DNA of 64,000 nucleotides from a candidate division LCP-89 bacterium (GTDB lineage Bacteria > Electryoneota > B3-LCP): the NCBI GenBank assembly GCA_025774555.1, contig JALGVT010000006.1, forward strand, positions 1-64,000. Direction: 5' to 3'. The notes under the pieces are model-generated. The model did no database searches and was not told where the DNA came from. It worked only from the letters and a program-made list of their open reading frames with translations. Positions 17,764 to 25,993 of the stretch are shown in pieces (the stretch's first letter is position 1; each line of letters begins with the position of its first letter). A program made the position numbers and the translations under genes.

Positions 17764-19257
17764 ATGGATAGAGAAAAAAGTTTCGTGCAATTGAAAAAAC
17801 TAAGCGCTGCGGCGCTCATCGCGGTTACATTCCTGCTGTTAGGCATTCTGTTCGCCTCAAGGATGGAATGGACTGACACTTCCCTGGCTGAAGGCGACCC
17901 TGTTATTGAGCATCTTCGTTCATCAGGGATCATTAACGAGAAGGGCGAGAGTCCCTTCGTTTCAGTCGCTCAGAAAGCGATGCCCAGCGTTGTGAATATC
18001 ACGGTTAGAAAAGAAGCAACCCGCGGCAGTCGCGAACGTTTCGATTTCGGACCATTCCGTGATTTCTTTCCCGAATTCCATCCTGACCTTCCCCGTGGTG
18101 AAACTTCCGGTGGTTCCGGTATAATAATCGACCGCGGAGGATATATTCTCACCAATAACCACGTGGTTGAGAATGCCGCAGATATCCAGATTAAGGATGC
18201 CGATGGTCATGAGTACAAAGGCGAAGTCATAGGGACGGATCCCCAGACGGACGTCGCAGTTATCCGCGCTATAGATTCTGATTTCAGTTCTGAAAATGTT
18301 GCTGAATTAGGTAATTCGGAAGCTATAAAAGTAGGTGATTGGGCTATCGCTATCGGCAATCCCTACGGTTTGGATCTGACTGTAACTGTCGGAGTAATAT
18401 CGGCAAAAGGCCGGTCGAATCTGCTGATTTCCGGCGGAGGTCCTCAGTATCAGAATTTTATCCAAACTGATGCTTCGATCAATTTCGGGAATTCCGGCGG
18501 ACCTTTAGTCAACATTCAAGGAGACGTTATCGGAGTCAACACCGCTATAAATGCTCAAGCTCAGGGGATAGGATTTGCCATTCCGATCAATCTGGCGAAG
18601 AGTATCTATAGTCAGCTTCGCACTGACGGATTTGTCGTCAGGGGCTACCTCGGCATGGTTCCCAGAGAACTGGATGATGCCACCCGTGAGGCGTTGGATC
18701 TCGACCGGAATATGGAGGGTGTGTTTGTGGATATGGTAGAGGATAATACACCCGCTTCGGATGGCGGATTAAAGCCGGGCGATGTTATCACCAGCGTCGA
18801 TGGAGTCGAGGTGGGAGATCCTGCCGCTTTCCGATTCATGATAGCGGAGCGCAAGCCGGATACCGAAATCACCATGGACGTAATCCGTGATGGAAGAAAA
18901 AAGCGTCTCGAGTTCACGCTGGCGAATCGAGAGGATTTTGTCCAGATTGCCGGGAATATCGGAAAACAGCAGGAAGACGTCTGGCTCGGTTTGCATATCG
19001 AAGAGTTGAATTCCCCCCGTGCCAGGCAGCTTGATCTGGGCGTCGATGAAGGTGTCCTCGTTACGGAAATCGATTATGACAGTCCGGCTCAGGGGAAAAT
19101 CCTGCCGCAGGACGTCATTATCGAAATCAACCGTAAGTCCGTTGAAAACATGCAGGATTACCAGAATATCGTAGGGAAACTTGTCGATAGTAAAGATGCA
19201 ATCCTGTTTCGCGTGATGCGCAGCGGCAGACCTACATACGAAGCGGTCAAACCCTGA
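17764..19257 (+). CDS. Periplasmic serine protease, HtrA/DegP family
   Basis: A trypsin-like protease that degrades or refolds damaged envelope proteins. One N-terminal membrane segment (~15-32) serves as a signal or anchor. The catalytic triad is His133 (TNNHVV), Asp163 (QTDVAVI) and Ser244 (GNSGGPL). Two PDZ domains follow: ~290-380 with VRGYLGMVPRELDD and PGDVITSVDG, and ~405-495 with LGLHIEEL and ILPQDVIIEINRK. Length 497 is typical of DegP/DegQ. A perfect-looking promoter lies immediately upstream. The sigma factor gene follows after 51 nt on the same strand, so envelope stress protease and primary sigma may be cotranscribed. Confidence 0.92.
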   Translation: MDREKSFVQLKKLSAAALIAVTFLLLGILFASRMEWTDTSLAEGDPVIEHLRSSGIINEKGESPFVSVAQKAMPSVVNITVRKEATRGSRERFDFGPFRDFFPEFHPDLPRGETSGGSGIIIDRGGYILTNNHVVENAADIQIKDADGHEYKGEVIGTDPQTDVAVIRAIDSDFSSENVAELGNSEAIKVGDWAIAIGNPYGLDLTVTVGVISAKGRSNLLISGGGPQYQNFIQTDASINFGNSGGPLVNIQGDVIGVNTAINAQAQGIGFAIPINLAKSIYSQLRTDGFVVRGYLGMVPRELDDATREALDLDRNMEGVFVDMVEDNTPASDGGLKPGDVITSVDGVEVGDPAAFRFMIAERKPDTEITMDVIRDGRKKRLEFTLANREDFVQIAGNIGKQQEDVWLGLHIEELNSPRARQLDLGVDEGVLVTEIDYDSPAQGKILPQDVIIEINRKSVENMQDYQNIVGKLVDSKDAILFRVMRSGRPTYEAVKP

Positions 19258-19308
19258 CCAATTAACTGTGCATTTAAGCAATATTTCAAATAAAATGAAA
19301 TACGCCTG

Positions 19309-20166
19309 ATGACTAAGATTTCAAAAAAAGTCAACATTCGAGCTAATCAGTCTCTGGAAAAGTATCTGCAGGAGATCGGCGAAGTCGAGCTACTCGCGCC
19401 TGAAGAAGAAATAGACTTAGCGCGGAGAATTAAAGATGGCGAGCAGCTCGCCCTGGAGAAATTGACCAAGGCGAATCTTCGTTTTGTGGTGAGCGTTGCC
19501 AAACAGTACCAGAACCAGGGACTCTCCCTGGGAGATCTGATCAACGAAGGCAACCTCGGACTCATCAAGGCGGCGAAGCGCTTCGATGAGACGCGCGGGT
19601 TTAAATTTATCAGCTATGCCGTCTGGTGGATCCGGCAATCAATACTGCAGGCTTTGGCGGAGCAATCGCGGGTTGTCCGTCTGCCGCTCAACCGGGTGGG
19701 AGCCTTAAATAAGATCGGCAAGGCGTTCAGTAACCTCGAGCAGGAATTTGAGCGTGAACCTTCTCCCGAAGAGATTGCCGAACAGTTGGATATGACCACG
19801 TTCGAGGTCACCGATACGTTGAAGATGTCCGGCAGGCATCTCTCAATGGATGCGCCCTTCAACCAGGGCGAGGACAATCGTTTGCTCGACATCCTCCACA
19901 ACGACCGTTCTCCCTCTCCTGATCACGGATTGATGGAAGAGTCATTGCGCAATGAGGTCGAAAGAGCCTTGCAGACATTATCCAGAAGAGAGGCTGAAGT
20001 CGTCAGACTTTATTTCGGTCTGAGTCGCGAGCATCCATTAACTCTTGAGGAGATTGGTGAGAAATTCAATCTGACGCGTGAACGCGTTCGTCAGATAAAG
20101 GAGAAAGCGATACGACGGCTGCGTCATACCAGCCGTTCAAAGACGCTTCGATCCTATCTCGGATAG
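19309..20166 (+). CDS. rpoD: Primary RNA polymerase sigma factor (short FCB-type RpoD/SigA)
   Basis: A sigma70-family factor of 285 residues without region 1.1, as in Bacteroidota and relatives, where the housekeeping sigma is ~287 residues. Region 1.2 begins near residue 15 ([14 protein letters not shown]). Region 2 contains [20 protein letters not shown] and [10 protein letters not shown], the -10-recognising part. Region 3 follows RLPLNRV. Region 4 has [20 protein letters not shown], the -35-recognising helix-turn-helix. It could be a paralogous group 2 factor, but the strict conservation argues for the primary one. The classical -35/-10 pairs seen in this window fit that role. An intrinsic terminator follows at 20195. 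Confidence 0.92.
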   Translation: MTKISKKVNIRANQSLEKYLQEIGEVELLAPEEEIDLARRIKDGEQLALEKLTKANLRFVVSVAKQYQNQGLSLGDLINEGNLGLIKAAKRFDETRGFKFISYAVWWIRQSILQALAEQSRVVRLPLNRVGALNKIGKAFSNLEQEFEREPSPEEIAEQLDMTTFEVTDTLKMSGRHLSMDAPFNQGEDNRLLDILHNDRSPSPDHGLMEESLRNEVERALQTLSRREAEVVRLYFGLSREHPLTLEEIGEKFNLTRERVRQIKEKAIRRLRHTSRSKTLRSYLG

Positions 20167-20194
20167 CATTTAATAAGGGAAATATCAGAGCTAT

Positions 20195-20226
20195 AGGGCA
20201 GTTTTTAGCTGAGACTGCCCTTTTTA
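20195..20226 (+). terminator. Intrinsic terminator after rpoD
   Basis: Stem AGGGCAGT/ACTGCCCT with a T-rich tail, 29 nt after the sigma factor stop codon. Confidence 0.85.
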
Positions 20227-20308
20227 ATAGGCAATAATATCGATAATGCGCGATATCTTCACGTTTTTCACGAAATTCATAAAATATGCTGGAAGACGAA
20301 ATAATCGC

Positions 20309-20337
20309 TTGACAATAGCATTTTTATTATGTACATT
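20309..20337 (+). promoter_or_regulatory. Probable promoter of the small Arg-rich protein gene
   Basis: TTGACA (20309-20314), 17 nt, TACATT (20332-20337). A CTGTTGTCAACAG palindrome lies in the leader just before the GGAGGAG ribosome binding site. Confidence 0.5.
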
Positions 20338-20412
20338 TCGGATGATCGGGTAACCGCTGGATAACCGAAGATAGGATATTCACGCTGTTGTCAACAGTTA
20401 TACGGAGGAGAT

Positions 20413-20577
20413 ATGGGAAAAGTTTTCATCGATCGCCGTGAGGGGGAACGCCGGATAGGGGAACGCCGCGATCTATCACCGGAAGGGATCAGGATGATGG
20501 AACTCCGCCTGGAAACGATGCCTGATCGAAGAGATGATGAGGACAGACGATTAGATATACGTCGTAGAACTGAATAA
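20413..20577 (+). CDS. Small Arg-rich protein with repeated (D/E)RR motifs (54 aa)
   Basis: A 54-residue cytoplasmic protein preceded by a strong GGAGGAG site at good spacing. It contains DRREGERRIGERRD, then PDRRDDEDRR and IRRRTE: six Arg-Arg pairs, mostly preceded by Asp or Glu. The 69-residue protein at 57206..57415 has the same motif style (ERRQGEDRR, PDRRKGDRRKKDRR), so the two are probably related. Function unknown; charge-alternating helices of this kind could bind RNA, DNA or acidic proteins, but that is inference. It stands alone between the rpoD terminator and a hypothetical gene. Confidence 0.7.
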   Translation: MGKVFIDRREGERRIGERRDLSPEGIRMMELRLETMPDRRDDEDRRLDIRRRTE

Positions 20578-20785
20578 TCCAATACCATCTCACCTTAATC
20601 TAAGAGACATACTCCGATTTTATCCTGCGACACTGTGCTCTGAAAGAGCAACTTTCCTCTTGCATTAGTCATCAAGGTATCTTATATTCGATTCACAACG
20701 TAATCACTCTGTGATGTTACCTGTTTGGAAGGACAGGGTGATTTTGCCTGTCGAACAGATATAATACTATGGGGGATAGTCGTCT

Positions 20786-21382
20786 GTGGGTCCGGTATTC
20801 GTACGCCGTGGGGAGATTCTATTTGTAATCAAATCCGCTGATGATTTTTTTGAATGTTTAGAGTCTGGCAAGATTCTTCCTACCGATAATCTTTTAGTAA
20901 AGGATGCAGATAATACGGAATGGCTGCCGATCAGCGAAATCGCTCAATTTCAGCTTAATATACCTGGTTTCAAACAGGGCAGTAAAGATTTTCGCGTGCT
21001 TGAATCTGAGGATATATTCGACCACATCAAACAGCCACGATTTAATCTTGCAGCATTTGCCGCCGGAGGGGTGTGGCATATCATGCGCGGTATGAAGAGC
21101 CTCGGGTGTAGATATCTGCTTGTTGCATTAATGACAGGCGCAGCATTCGCTGTGGCGGGAATCGCGTCAGGATTGTCTCTGATTTATATAACGCCGCTTT
21201 TGTTACTGGGATGGTTCGGGGTGAACTATTTTTGCGCATTGCGCGCAGATCATGACCTTAATCTACTGCAAGTTAATCGTTTCCACCGGAACAAACCGCA
21301 GGATAAATCCAGTTCAAGAATACAGGATCCAGAAACTCTGGATTTCTATATGCCAACCTTCAAGGAAAAAGCGCTTAACTGA
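20786..21382 (+). CDS. Hypothetical protein with N-terminal GYF_2-like region and two membrane segments
   Basis: A 198-residue protein of unknown function. The GTG start at 20786 is preceded by GGGGGAT. Residues ~10-60 (FVIKSADDFFECLESGKI, then NTEWLPISEI) resemble the GYF_2/DUF4339-type modules found in front of membrane domains. Two hydrophobic segments lie at ~112-132 and ~134-152, followed by a charged cytoplasmic tail. It is 11 nt from the acyl-CoA dehydrogenase start, but a shared function is not evident. Confidence 0.6.
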   Translation: MGPVFVRRGEILFVIKSADDFFECLESGKILPTDNLLVKDADNTEWLPISEIAQFQLNIPGFKQGSKDFRVLESEDIFDHIKQPRFNLAAFAAGGVWHIMRGMKSLGCRYLLVALMTGAAFAVAGIASGLSLIYITPLLLLGWFGVNYFCALRADHDLNLLQVNRFHRNKPQDKSSSRIQDPETLDFYMPTFKEKALN

Positions 21383-21393
21383 GTTTCTACCGT

Positions 21394-22530
21394 ATGATCA
21401 GTTTTTCATTTGACGAGGAACACGAAATACTGCGCCAGCAGGTGCGGCGTTTTGTGGAAGCGGAAATCGTTCCCATCCGGCAGAAGTTAGATGAAACGGG
21501 GGAATTCCCTCGTGAATTGTTTCGCCAGATGGGCGAACTTGGATATTTTGCTCTGCGCTACCCTGAAGAGATAGGCGGCGGAGACGCCGGCGCAATCGCT
21601 CTTTCGATATTGCTGGAAGAGCTTTCCAGAGGTGATCTCGGCATGGCAGCCGCCTGCCAGATGCAATCCCTGATGGGCACCGATTTTATCTATCGTTATG
21701 GGACTAAAGAGCAGCATGAGCGGCTGCTGAAGCCCGCTTTGCGCGGGGAGAAAATAGGCACGATCTGCATGACGGAACCGGATGCGGGTTCAGACCTGGG
21801 CTCAATAGTAACCCGAGCGGTGAAAAAGGGGGACAAGTGGGTGCTGAACGGTCCGAAAACCTGGGTAACTCTGGGTCCTATCGCTGATCTGTTTACAGTG
21901 GCGGCGAAGACCGATCCCGATGCTGGTTTCAGGGGCGTTGACATCTTTCTGATTGAGAAGGGGACTCCCGGATTGACCATAGGCAAACCGATACCCAAAC
22001 TTGGCGCGCGCGCTGCCGGTAACAGTGAACTCTTCTTTGAAGACTGCGCTATACCAGCAGAGAATCTGATGGGTGAGCAAGGCTCCGGTTATAAAAATCT
22101 ATCGAAAATATTGAACGAAATACGCATCCAGACTGGCGCTCTCTCAGTGGGATTAGCCCGCGCCGCTTTTGAAGATGCGCTTGGCTACGCTGACGAACGA
22201 GTGGCATTTGGAAGACCCATTCGTAAGTTTCAGGCAATTTCGCATAAGCTGGCTGATATGGCGACCCTGATCGAATCGGCAAAACTGCACGTTTATAGAG
22301 CTTCCTGGATGGTCGATGCTGGGCTCTCTTGCACGAAAGAAGCCTCTATGGCAAAATTAGTCGCGTCAGAAGCGGCGAATGAAGTTGCTGATAAAGCAAT
22401 GCGAATCTACGCGGCATACGGTTTTTCGAAGGAATACGACGTCCAGCGATATTTCCGCGACGCCCGTTTTCTGCTTCTTGGCGGAGGCACTTCAGAGTTG
22501 CTGCGCAACATGATAAATCGCGAACTTTAA
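21394..22530 (+). CDS. Acyl-CoA dehydrogenase family flavoprotein
   Basis: A 378-residue FAD enzyme of the acyl-CoA dehydrogenase fold, which introduces an alpha-beta double bond in acyl-CoA thioesters. The first signature is ICMTEPDAGSD (~128-138), the FAD site KTWVTLG (~154-160), and the C-terminal region YAAYGFSKEYDVQRYFRD then LLGGGTSELLRN. In short- and medium-chain enzymes the catalytic Glu stands where the second Gly of LGGGTSE is found here, and the alternative Glu of isovaleryl-type enzymes is not at its usual place near LNEIRIQ. The substrate or even the reaction may therefore differ. No thiolase or ETF genes are near. Confidence 0.85.
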   Translation: MISFSFDEEHEILRQQVRRFVEAEIVPIRQKLDETGEFPRELFRQMGELGYFALRYPEEIGGGDAGAIALSILLEELSRGDLGMAAACQMQSLMGTDFIYRYGTKEQHERLLKPALRGEKIGTICMTEPDAGSDLGSIVTRAVKKGDKWVLNGPKTWVTLGPIADLFTVAAKTDPDAGFRGVDIFLIEKGTPGLTIGKPIPKLGARAAGNSELFFEDCAIPAENLMGEQGSGYKNLSKILNEIRIQTGALSVGLARAAFEDALGYADERVAFGRPIRKFQAISHKLADMATLIESAKLHVYRASWMVDAGLSCTKEASMAKLVASEAANEVADKAMRIYAAYGFSKEYDVQRYFRDARFLLLGGGTSELLRNMINREL

Positions 22531-22579
22531 GAGCGAGAACACTCGCTAACTTATATTATATATTGTAATTAAGGGATAG

Positions 22580-23485
22580 ATGATGAGGGTCGGGATAATA
22601 GGCACACTTAATAAGGATAAGCTGGTACTGCCTTCTGGGGCGGTAGTGGCGTCCTGGGGCGGTATAGCTTACAATATTCTAACGCTGAGGCATTATCTCG
22701 CGGGGAAAGGCAGTGTCCGTCCCATCTGTCTGCTGGGACCGGATGGCATAGACGATGCTACTGCTATGCTCGATGTTTTCAACAATGTTGAACTGGACGG
22801 TCTTAAAAGAGTGGCACAGAAGCAGAACCGGGTACTTTTAAAATGTAAGTCGCACGAAGACAAGGAAGAAACTGCCGATCTTTCGCTGCCGCCTATACCA
22901 TTCGACCATATAGAACAGAACATCGAAGATTTAGACTTCCTGCTGGTTAATTTCACTTCAGGAAATGACATTGAGAAAGAAACGCTCAGAAATCTGCGCG
23001 CTAAGTTCGAGAATCCGATGCTGGTGGACGTACACAGTTTAACTCTCAACGAACCTGATGCTCGAGGCAAGCGGCGTTTGCGAGCCTTTCACGATTGGCA
23101 GGAATGGCTTGAAGGGGTTGATTACGTACAGCTCAGTTGGAAAGAGGCTGCCAGTTTAACCCAGGAAACGACGGCGACTCTGACCGGATTGGTGGAAGTT
23201 GCGAACTGGTTGCTGGAAAAGGGCGCAAAGGGTGTCATCATAACCCGCGGTGAGGCAGGAGCGTATTACTTCTACATGGATGAAGATGGTATCCAGAAGT
23301 ATGAAATCCCGCCCTTTAAACTTCACAGTATTGTAGATACTACAGGCTGCGGAGATGTTTTTTCCGCTGCGTTTATCAGTTACCTGCTGCTTTCAGGCGA
23401 CGTCATGAAGGCAGGTCTTTTTGCCGTTAAAGCCGCCGCTCTGAAAGCCACCTTCAGCGGACTGGGACCCTGGCTTGCCGCTTAG
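22580..23485 (+). CDS. PfkB-family carbohydrate or nucleoside kinase
   Basis: A 301-residue ribokinase-fold protein. The C-terminal PfkB signature DTTGCGDVFSAAFISYLL (~252-269) supplies the catalytic Asp and anion hole. An ATP-site element GVIITRGEAGAYYF is upstream of it. The N-terminal lid region is divergent (GTLNKDKLVLPSG instead of the usual GG motif), so the substrate is not assignable. It starts 50 nt after the acyl-CoA dehydrogenase and 22 nt before the SDR gene. Confidence 0.8.
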   Translation: MMRVGIIGTLNKDKLVLPSGAVVASWGGIAYNILTLRHYLAGKGSVRPICLLGPDGIDDATAMLDVFNNVELDGLKRVAQKQNRVLLKCKSHEDKEETADLSLPPIPFDHIEQNIEDLDFLLVNFTSGNDIEKETLRNLRAKFENPMLVDVHSLTLNEPDARGKRRLRAFHDWQEWLEGVDYVQLSWKEAASLTQETTATLTGLVEVANWLLEKGAKGVIITRGEAGAYYFYMDEDGIQKYEIPPFKLHSIVDTTGCGDVFSAAFISYLLLSGDVMKAGLFAVKAAALKATFSGLGPWLAA

Positions 23486-23506
23486 AGATAAACCACACTC
23501 AAGACC

Positions 23507-24295
23507 ATGACGCCCCAACTCAAAGATAGCAGGTTCAAGGATAAACTGGTCTTAATCACGGGAGCATCTGCAGGGATCGGCAGCCAGACGGCGGTCGATT
23601 TTGCTGCTCTTGGCGCTCGCTTGATCCTGACTGCCCGCCGTGTAGAAAGACTCAGTCAAGTCGTGGATAAAATCCGGTCAAACGGCGGTGAAGCAACTGC
23701 ATACCCTTGTGATTTGGCTGACAGCAACGCCCGTGATCAGTTGATAGCGCGGGTAAAAGAGCAGCATGGCATTCCGGATGTGATTGTCAATAATGCCGGT
23801 TATGGCAATTATCGCCTCTTCCTGAAAGAGACTTATGAGGATATTTCCCGGATGATGGAGGTCAATTACACTGCAGCAGCTCACTTGATGACAGGTTTCC
23901 TCTCCGATATGGTTCAAAGAGGATCCGGCGCGGTAGTGAACGTTTCATCGGGAGCGGGGAAGGTAGCGATGCCTTTTATGGCGTCATATTGCGCGTCGAA
24001 GTTTGCTCTTTGCGCGCTGACTGAAGCAGTATCCTACGAGATGACTGGAACGAGTGTGACAGTACATCTTATCAATCCTGGACCAGTTGACACCGAGTTC
24101 TTTGATGCTGGAGTATGGGAAGGGATTCCGTCGGAGAGCAAAGCTAAGGCGGCGGACGTATCCAAGAGCATCCAGAATGCGATAATAAACAACAAGCTCA
24201 TCAGCTACGTTCCACCAAAGAGGGGATTGATGGTTTATATTTTCAATCTACTCGGTCCTGTGGGGCGGATAATGGTGAGACGCAAATTCAAATAG
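23507..24295 (+). CDS. Short-chain dehydrogenase/reductase
   Basis: A classical SDR of 262 residues: cofactor motif TGASAGIG (~19-26), LTARRVERL suggesting NADP preference (Arg after the second strand), NNAGYG (~90-95), catalytic Ser in VNVSSGAGK and YCASK (Tyr and Lys, ~161-165). A basic C-terminal tail with a hydrophobic stretch (MVYIFNLLGPVGRIMV) suggests membrane association, as in 3-ketoacyl or sphingoid-type reductases. Substrate unknown. Confidence 0.85.
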   Translation: MTPQLKDSRFKDKLVLITGASAGIGSQTAVDFAALGARLILTARRVERLSQVVDKIRSNGGEATAYPCDLADSNARDQLIARVKEQHGIPDVIVNNAGYGNYRLFLKETYEDISRMMEVNYTAAAHLMTGFLSDMVQRGSGAVVNVSSGAGKVAMPFMASYCASKFALCALTEAVSYEMTGTSVTVHLINPGPVDTEFFDAGVWEGIPSESKAKAADVSKSIQNAIINNKLISYVPPKRGLMVYIFNLLGPVGRIMVRRKFK

Positions 24296-24384
24296 ACGAA
24301 TCAATCAATAAACCGGCATAACCGGGATCCTGCGCTATTATATGCGAGTTTGAATTGATAAAGCTCAAACTTGAGGACAAAACG

Positions 24385-24786
24385 ATGGTAAAAACTAAGA
24401 AGTTCTATTATTTTATTATTGCAGCCTTGGCGCTGACGATCATCGCAGGGTGCGCCGGATCGAGGAAGAACAATCCGGCAGTGCAGATGCGTTCCCAGCA
24501 GGTTCAGAAAGCTCTCGGTGACATAGCTCAGGCTCTGGTAGATTACAAGACCGAACACGGTTACTTTCCAAAAGGAATGGCTACGCTGCGTGATGCTCAT
24601 TACCTGTCCCTGATGCCGGACGTCGAGAGAGACTGGACACTGAAGTATTACATCGATGGCGGCGAGGTGATGATGGTGGAAGCGGTCAGCAGGTTATCAA
24701 TGCCGGATGGAGACGGATACAGGATAGAATACAGAGTTCAGGAGGAGAGCTGGGGTGGTTACGGAATCACCGTTTTCCCGAGATAG
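24385..24786 (+). CDS. Lipoprotein with pseudopilin-like core
   Basis: A 133-residue protein. The ATG at 24385 is chosen over one 30 nt upstream because TTGAGGA lies 9 nt before it and the N-terminus then has a normal signal peptide (MVKTKKFYYF) ending in a lipobox, TIIAGC. The mature part, DIAQALVDYKTEHGYFPKG, resembles the segment after the first helix of GspG-type pseudopilins, followed by DWTLKYYIDGG and a short beta-rich end. Function unknown. The similarity to a secretion pseudopilin is a fold-level impression only. Confidence 0.7.
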   Translation: MVKTKKFYYFIIAALALTIIAGCAGSRKNNPAVQMRSQQVQKALGDIAQALVDYKTEHGYFPKGMATLRDAHYLSLMPDVERDWTLKYYIDGGEVMMVEAVSRLSMPDGDGYRIEYRVQEESWGGYGITVFPR

Positions 24787-24867
24787 AAAGAAAATGCGAA
24801 ATTCACGAATCCTTTTCGGATTTTCAGCATCTAAAATAATATAAAGAATAAAGTATAGAAAGGCAAT

Positions 24868-25062
24868 ATGCCGTTATTCGAATATCACTGCCCTGACTGC
24901 CAGCACGACTTTGATGAGCTGCGCAAGCACTCCGAACGGGATGACACGATCATCTGCCCGAATTGCAAGAGCCGCCGCCCGGAACGTAAAGTTTCCCTCT
25001 TCTCTTCAGCCGGCGGTTCTTCGGGTGGAGGCTGCAGCAGTTACGGTGGCAAATTTACCTGA
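24868..25062 (+). CDS. FmdB-family zinc ribbon protein
   Basis: A 64-residue protein with the FmdB pattern: MPLFEYHCPDCQHDFD, then ICPNCKSRRPERKVSLFSS. The two CxxC pairs (Cys8/Cys11 and Cys33/Cys36, approximately) should hold one zinc. A Gly/Ser-rich tail with one more Cys follows. Family knowledge: FmdB-like ribbons are widespread; the original was proposed as a regulator of formamidase genes, and most have no known role. A terminator follows. Confidence 0.85.
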   Translation: MPLFEYHCPDCQHDFDELRKHSERDDTIICPNCKSRRPERKVSLFSSAGGSSGGGCSSYGGKFT

Positions 25063-25105
25063 GGCTAAACTCGGTAGAGTCGGAGACTCATGTTCACCAG
25101 GACAC

Positions 25106-25134
25106 AAAACCCCCGGAAATATTCGGGGGTTTTC
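25106..25134. terminator. Bidirectional-looking intrinsic terminator
   Basis: AAAACCCCCG and CGGGGGTTTT form a stem around an 8-nt loop, 43 nt after the FmdB gene; A and T tracts on both sides let it work in either direction. Confidence 0.8.
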
Positions 25135-25168
25135 ATTAAGTAAATCAGAAATTCCTGCAAACTTTATA

Positions 25169-25991
25169 GGGCTGTCCCAAAAAGTATAAGTGTCATTCTG
25201 AGCAAACCGCAGGTACAGCGAAGAATCTTCTTTCATTCCCGTGTGGTGTAGCCATCCTTTCGGGAAAAACGGGAATCCAGTAGGGGTGCACAACCGTGCG
25301 CTCTCTTTGAGCCCCATTCATGGGGCTTGCTTATTCGTAGACCCGTCCTTCAGGGCGGGGCGAGGGTAGAGTGGGTGCTTGCCCCCTATGTCAATAGTTA
25401 TGTAAGCATATAGATAAGAAGGGAAAACAGAAATATTGCGCCGTATATAACCACCATAGTCACTAAATTATAGCCAAAAACAGTCCATGCACGTCTCCAG
25501 AAGTTATGATGGATTATATAACTTATCGGTATTTTTTTCTCCAATTCGGTTAATCGAAGTTCCATCTTTTCTTTCCAAGGGTCAGTAGTAACCTCAACGG
25601 AGTTATCATTCAATGATAAAGTTTCTTCAGTAGGTTGATGTTTTGATTTATGGTATTTCTCTTTAGATTCTAGAAATTTCTCGCTTTTCCCCAAAACAAA
25701 TAATCTCCCATCACATTTCTTTTTAAATTTTTCGGGATAATCACTAATGTTTTCATGAATTTCGCTGCAAGTACCGTAATGAAAGTCGTAATGCTCGCAG
25801 TTGTAGCAGAAATCCTCATGAGACTTTAAAGGGGAATTATTATACATTATGCGCCTCCCATCATAATTGTACGGCATGTTTCTCGAGAGATAATTCCTGA
25901 TGGAATGTGCCGTTGCACGCCCTCGTGCGACGGAACCTGAATGGCAGACGGGGGCGTCTGCCAGCACGATTTCGGTGTTTTCGGACAGCCC
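25169..25991. mobile_element. Enlarged fold-back element carrying a passenger gene
   Basis: An 823-bp segment with terminal inverted repeats GGGCTGTCCCAAAAA (left) and GTTTTCGGACAGCCC (right), the same ends as the short fold-back elements of this window. It is flanked by TA on both sides (25167-25168 and 25992-25993), and the right end touches the thiD stop codon. Inside are further hairpins (GCCCCATTCATGGGGC at 25311) and one gene (25398..25847), but no transposase. It is interpreted as a non-autonomous element that acquired cargo; alternatively two separate end copies happen to flank a gene. Confidence 0.6.
25398..25847 (-). CDS. Hypothetical Cys-rich, C-terminally membrane-anchored protein (passenger gene)
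   Basis: The start at 25847 is supported by GGGAGG 6 nt upstream; longer readings run into repeat sequence. The 149-residue product begins MYNNSPLKSHEDFCYNCEHY and has four Cys (CYNC, TCSE, KKCDG) that could hold a metal, then a polar, charged middle, a short amphipathic helix (MELRLTELEKKI) and one or two C-terminal membrane segments. No known family is recognised. It is AT-rich compared with its neighbours and lies wholly inside the element bounded by GGGCTGTCC repeats, so it is probably mobile. Confidence 0.65.
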   Translation of the reverse strand: MYNNSPLKSHEDFCYNCEHYDFHYGTCSEIHENISDYPEKFKKKCDGRLFVLGKSEKFLESKEKYHKSKHQPTEETLSLNDNSVEVTTDPWKEKMELRLTELEKKIPISYIIHHNFWRRAWTVFGYNLVTMVVIYGAIFLFSLLIYMLT

Positions 25992-25993
25992 TA

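Noticed and set aside
25848-25967. Longer N-terminus (40 residues more) for the passenger gene
   Set aside because: The extra sequence is encoded by repeat DNA at the element's right end, and a good ribosome binding site precedes 25847.
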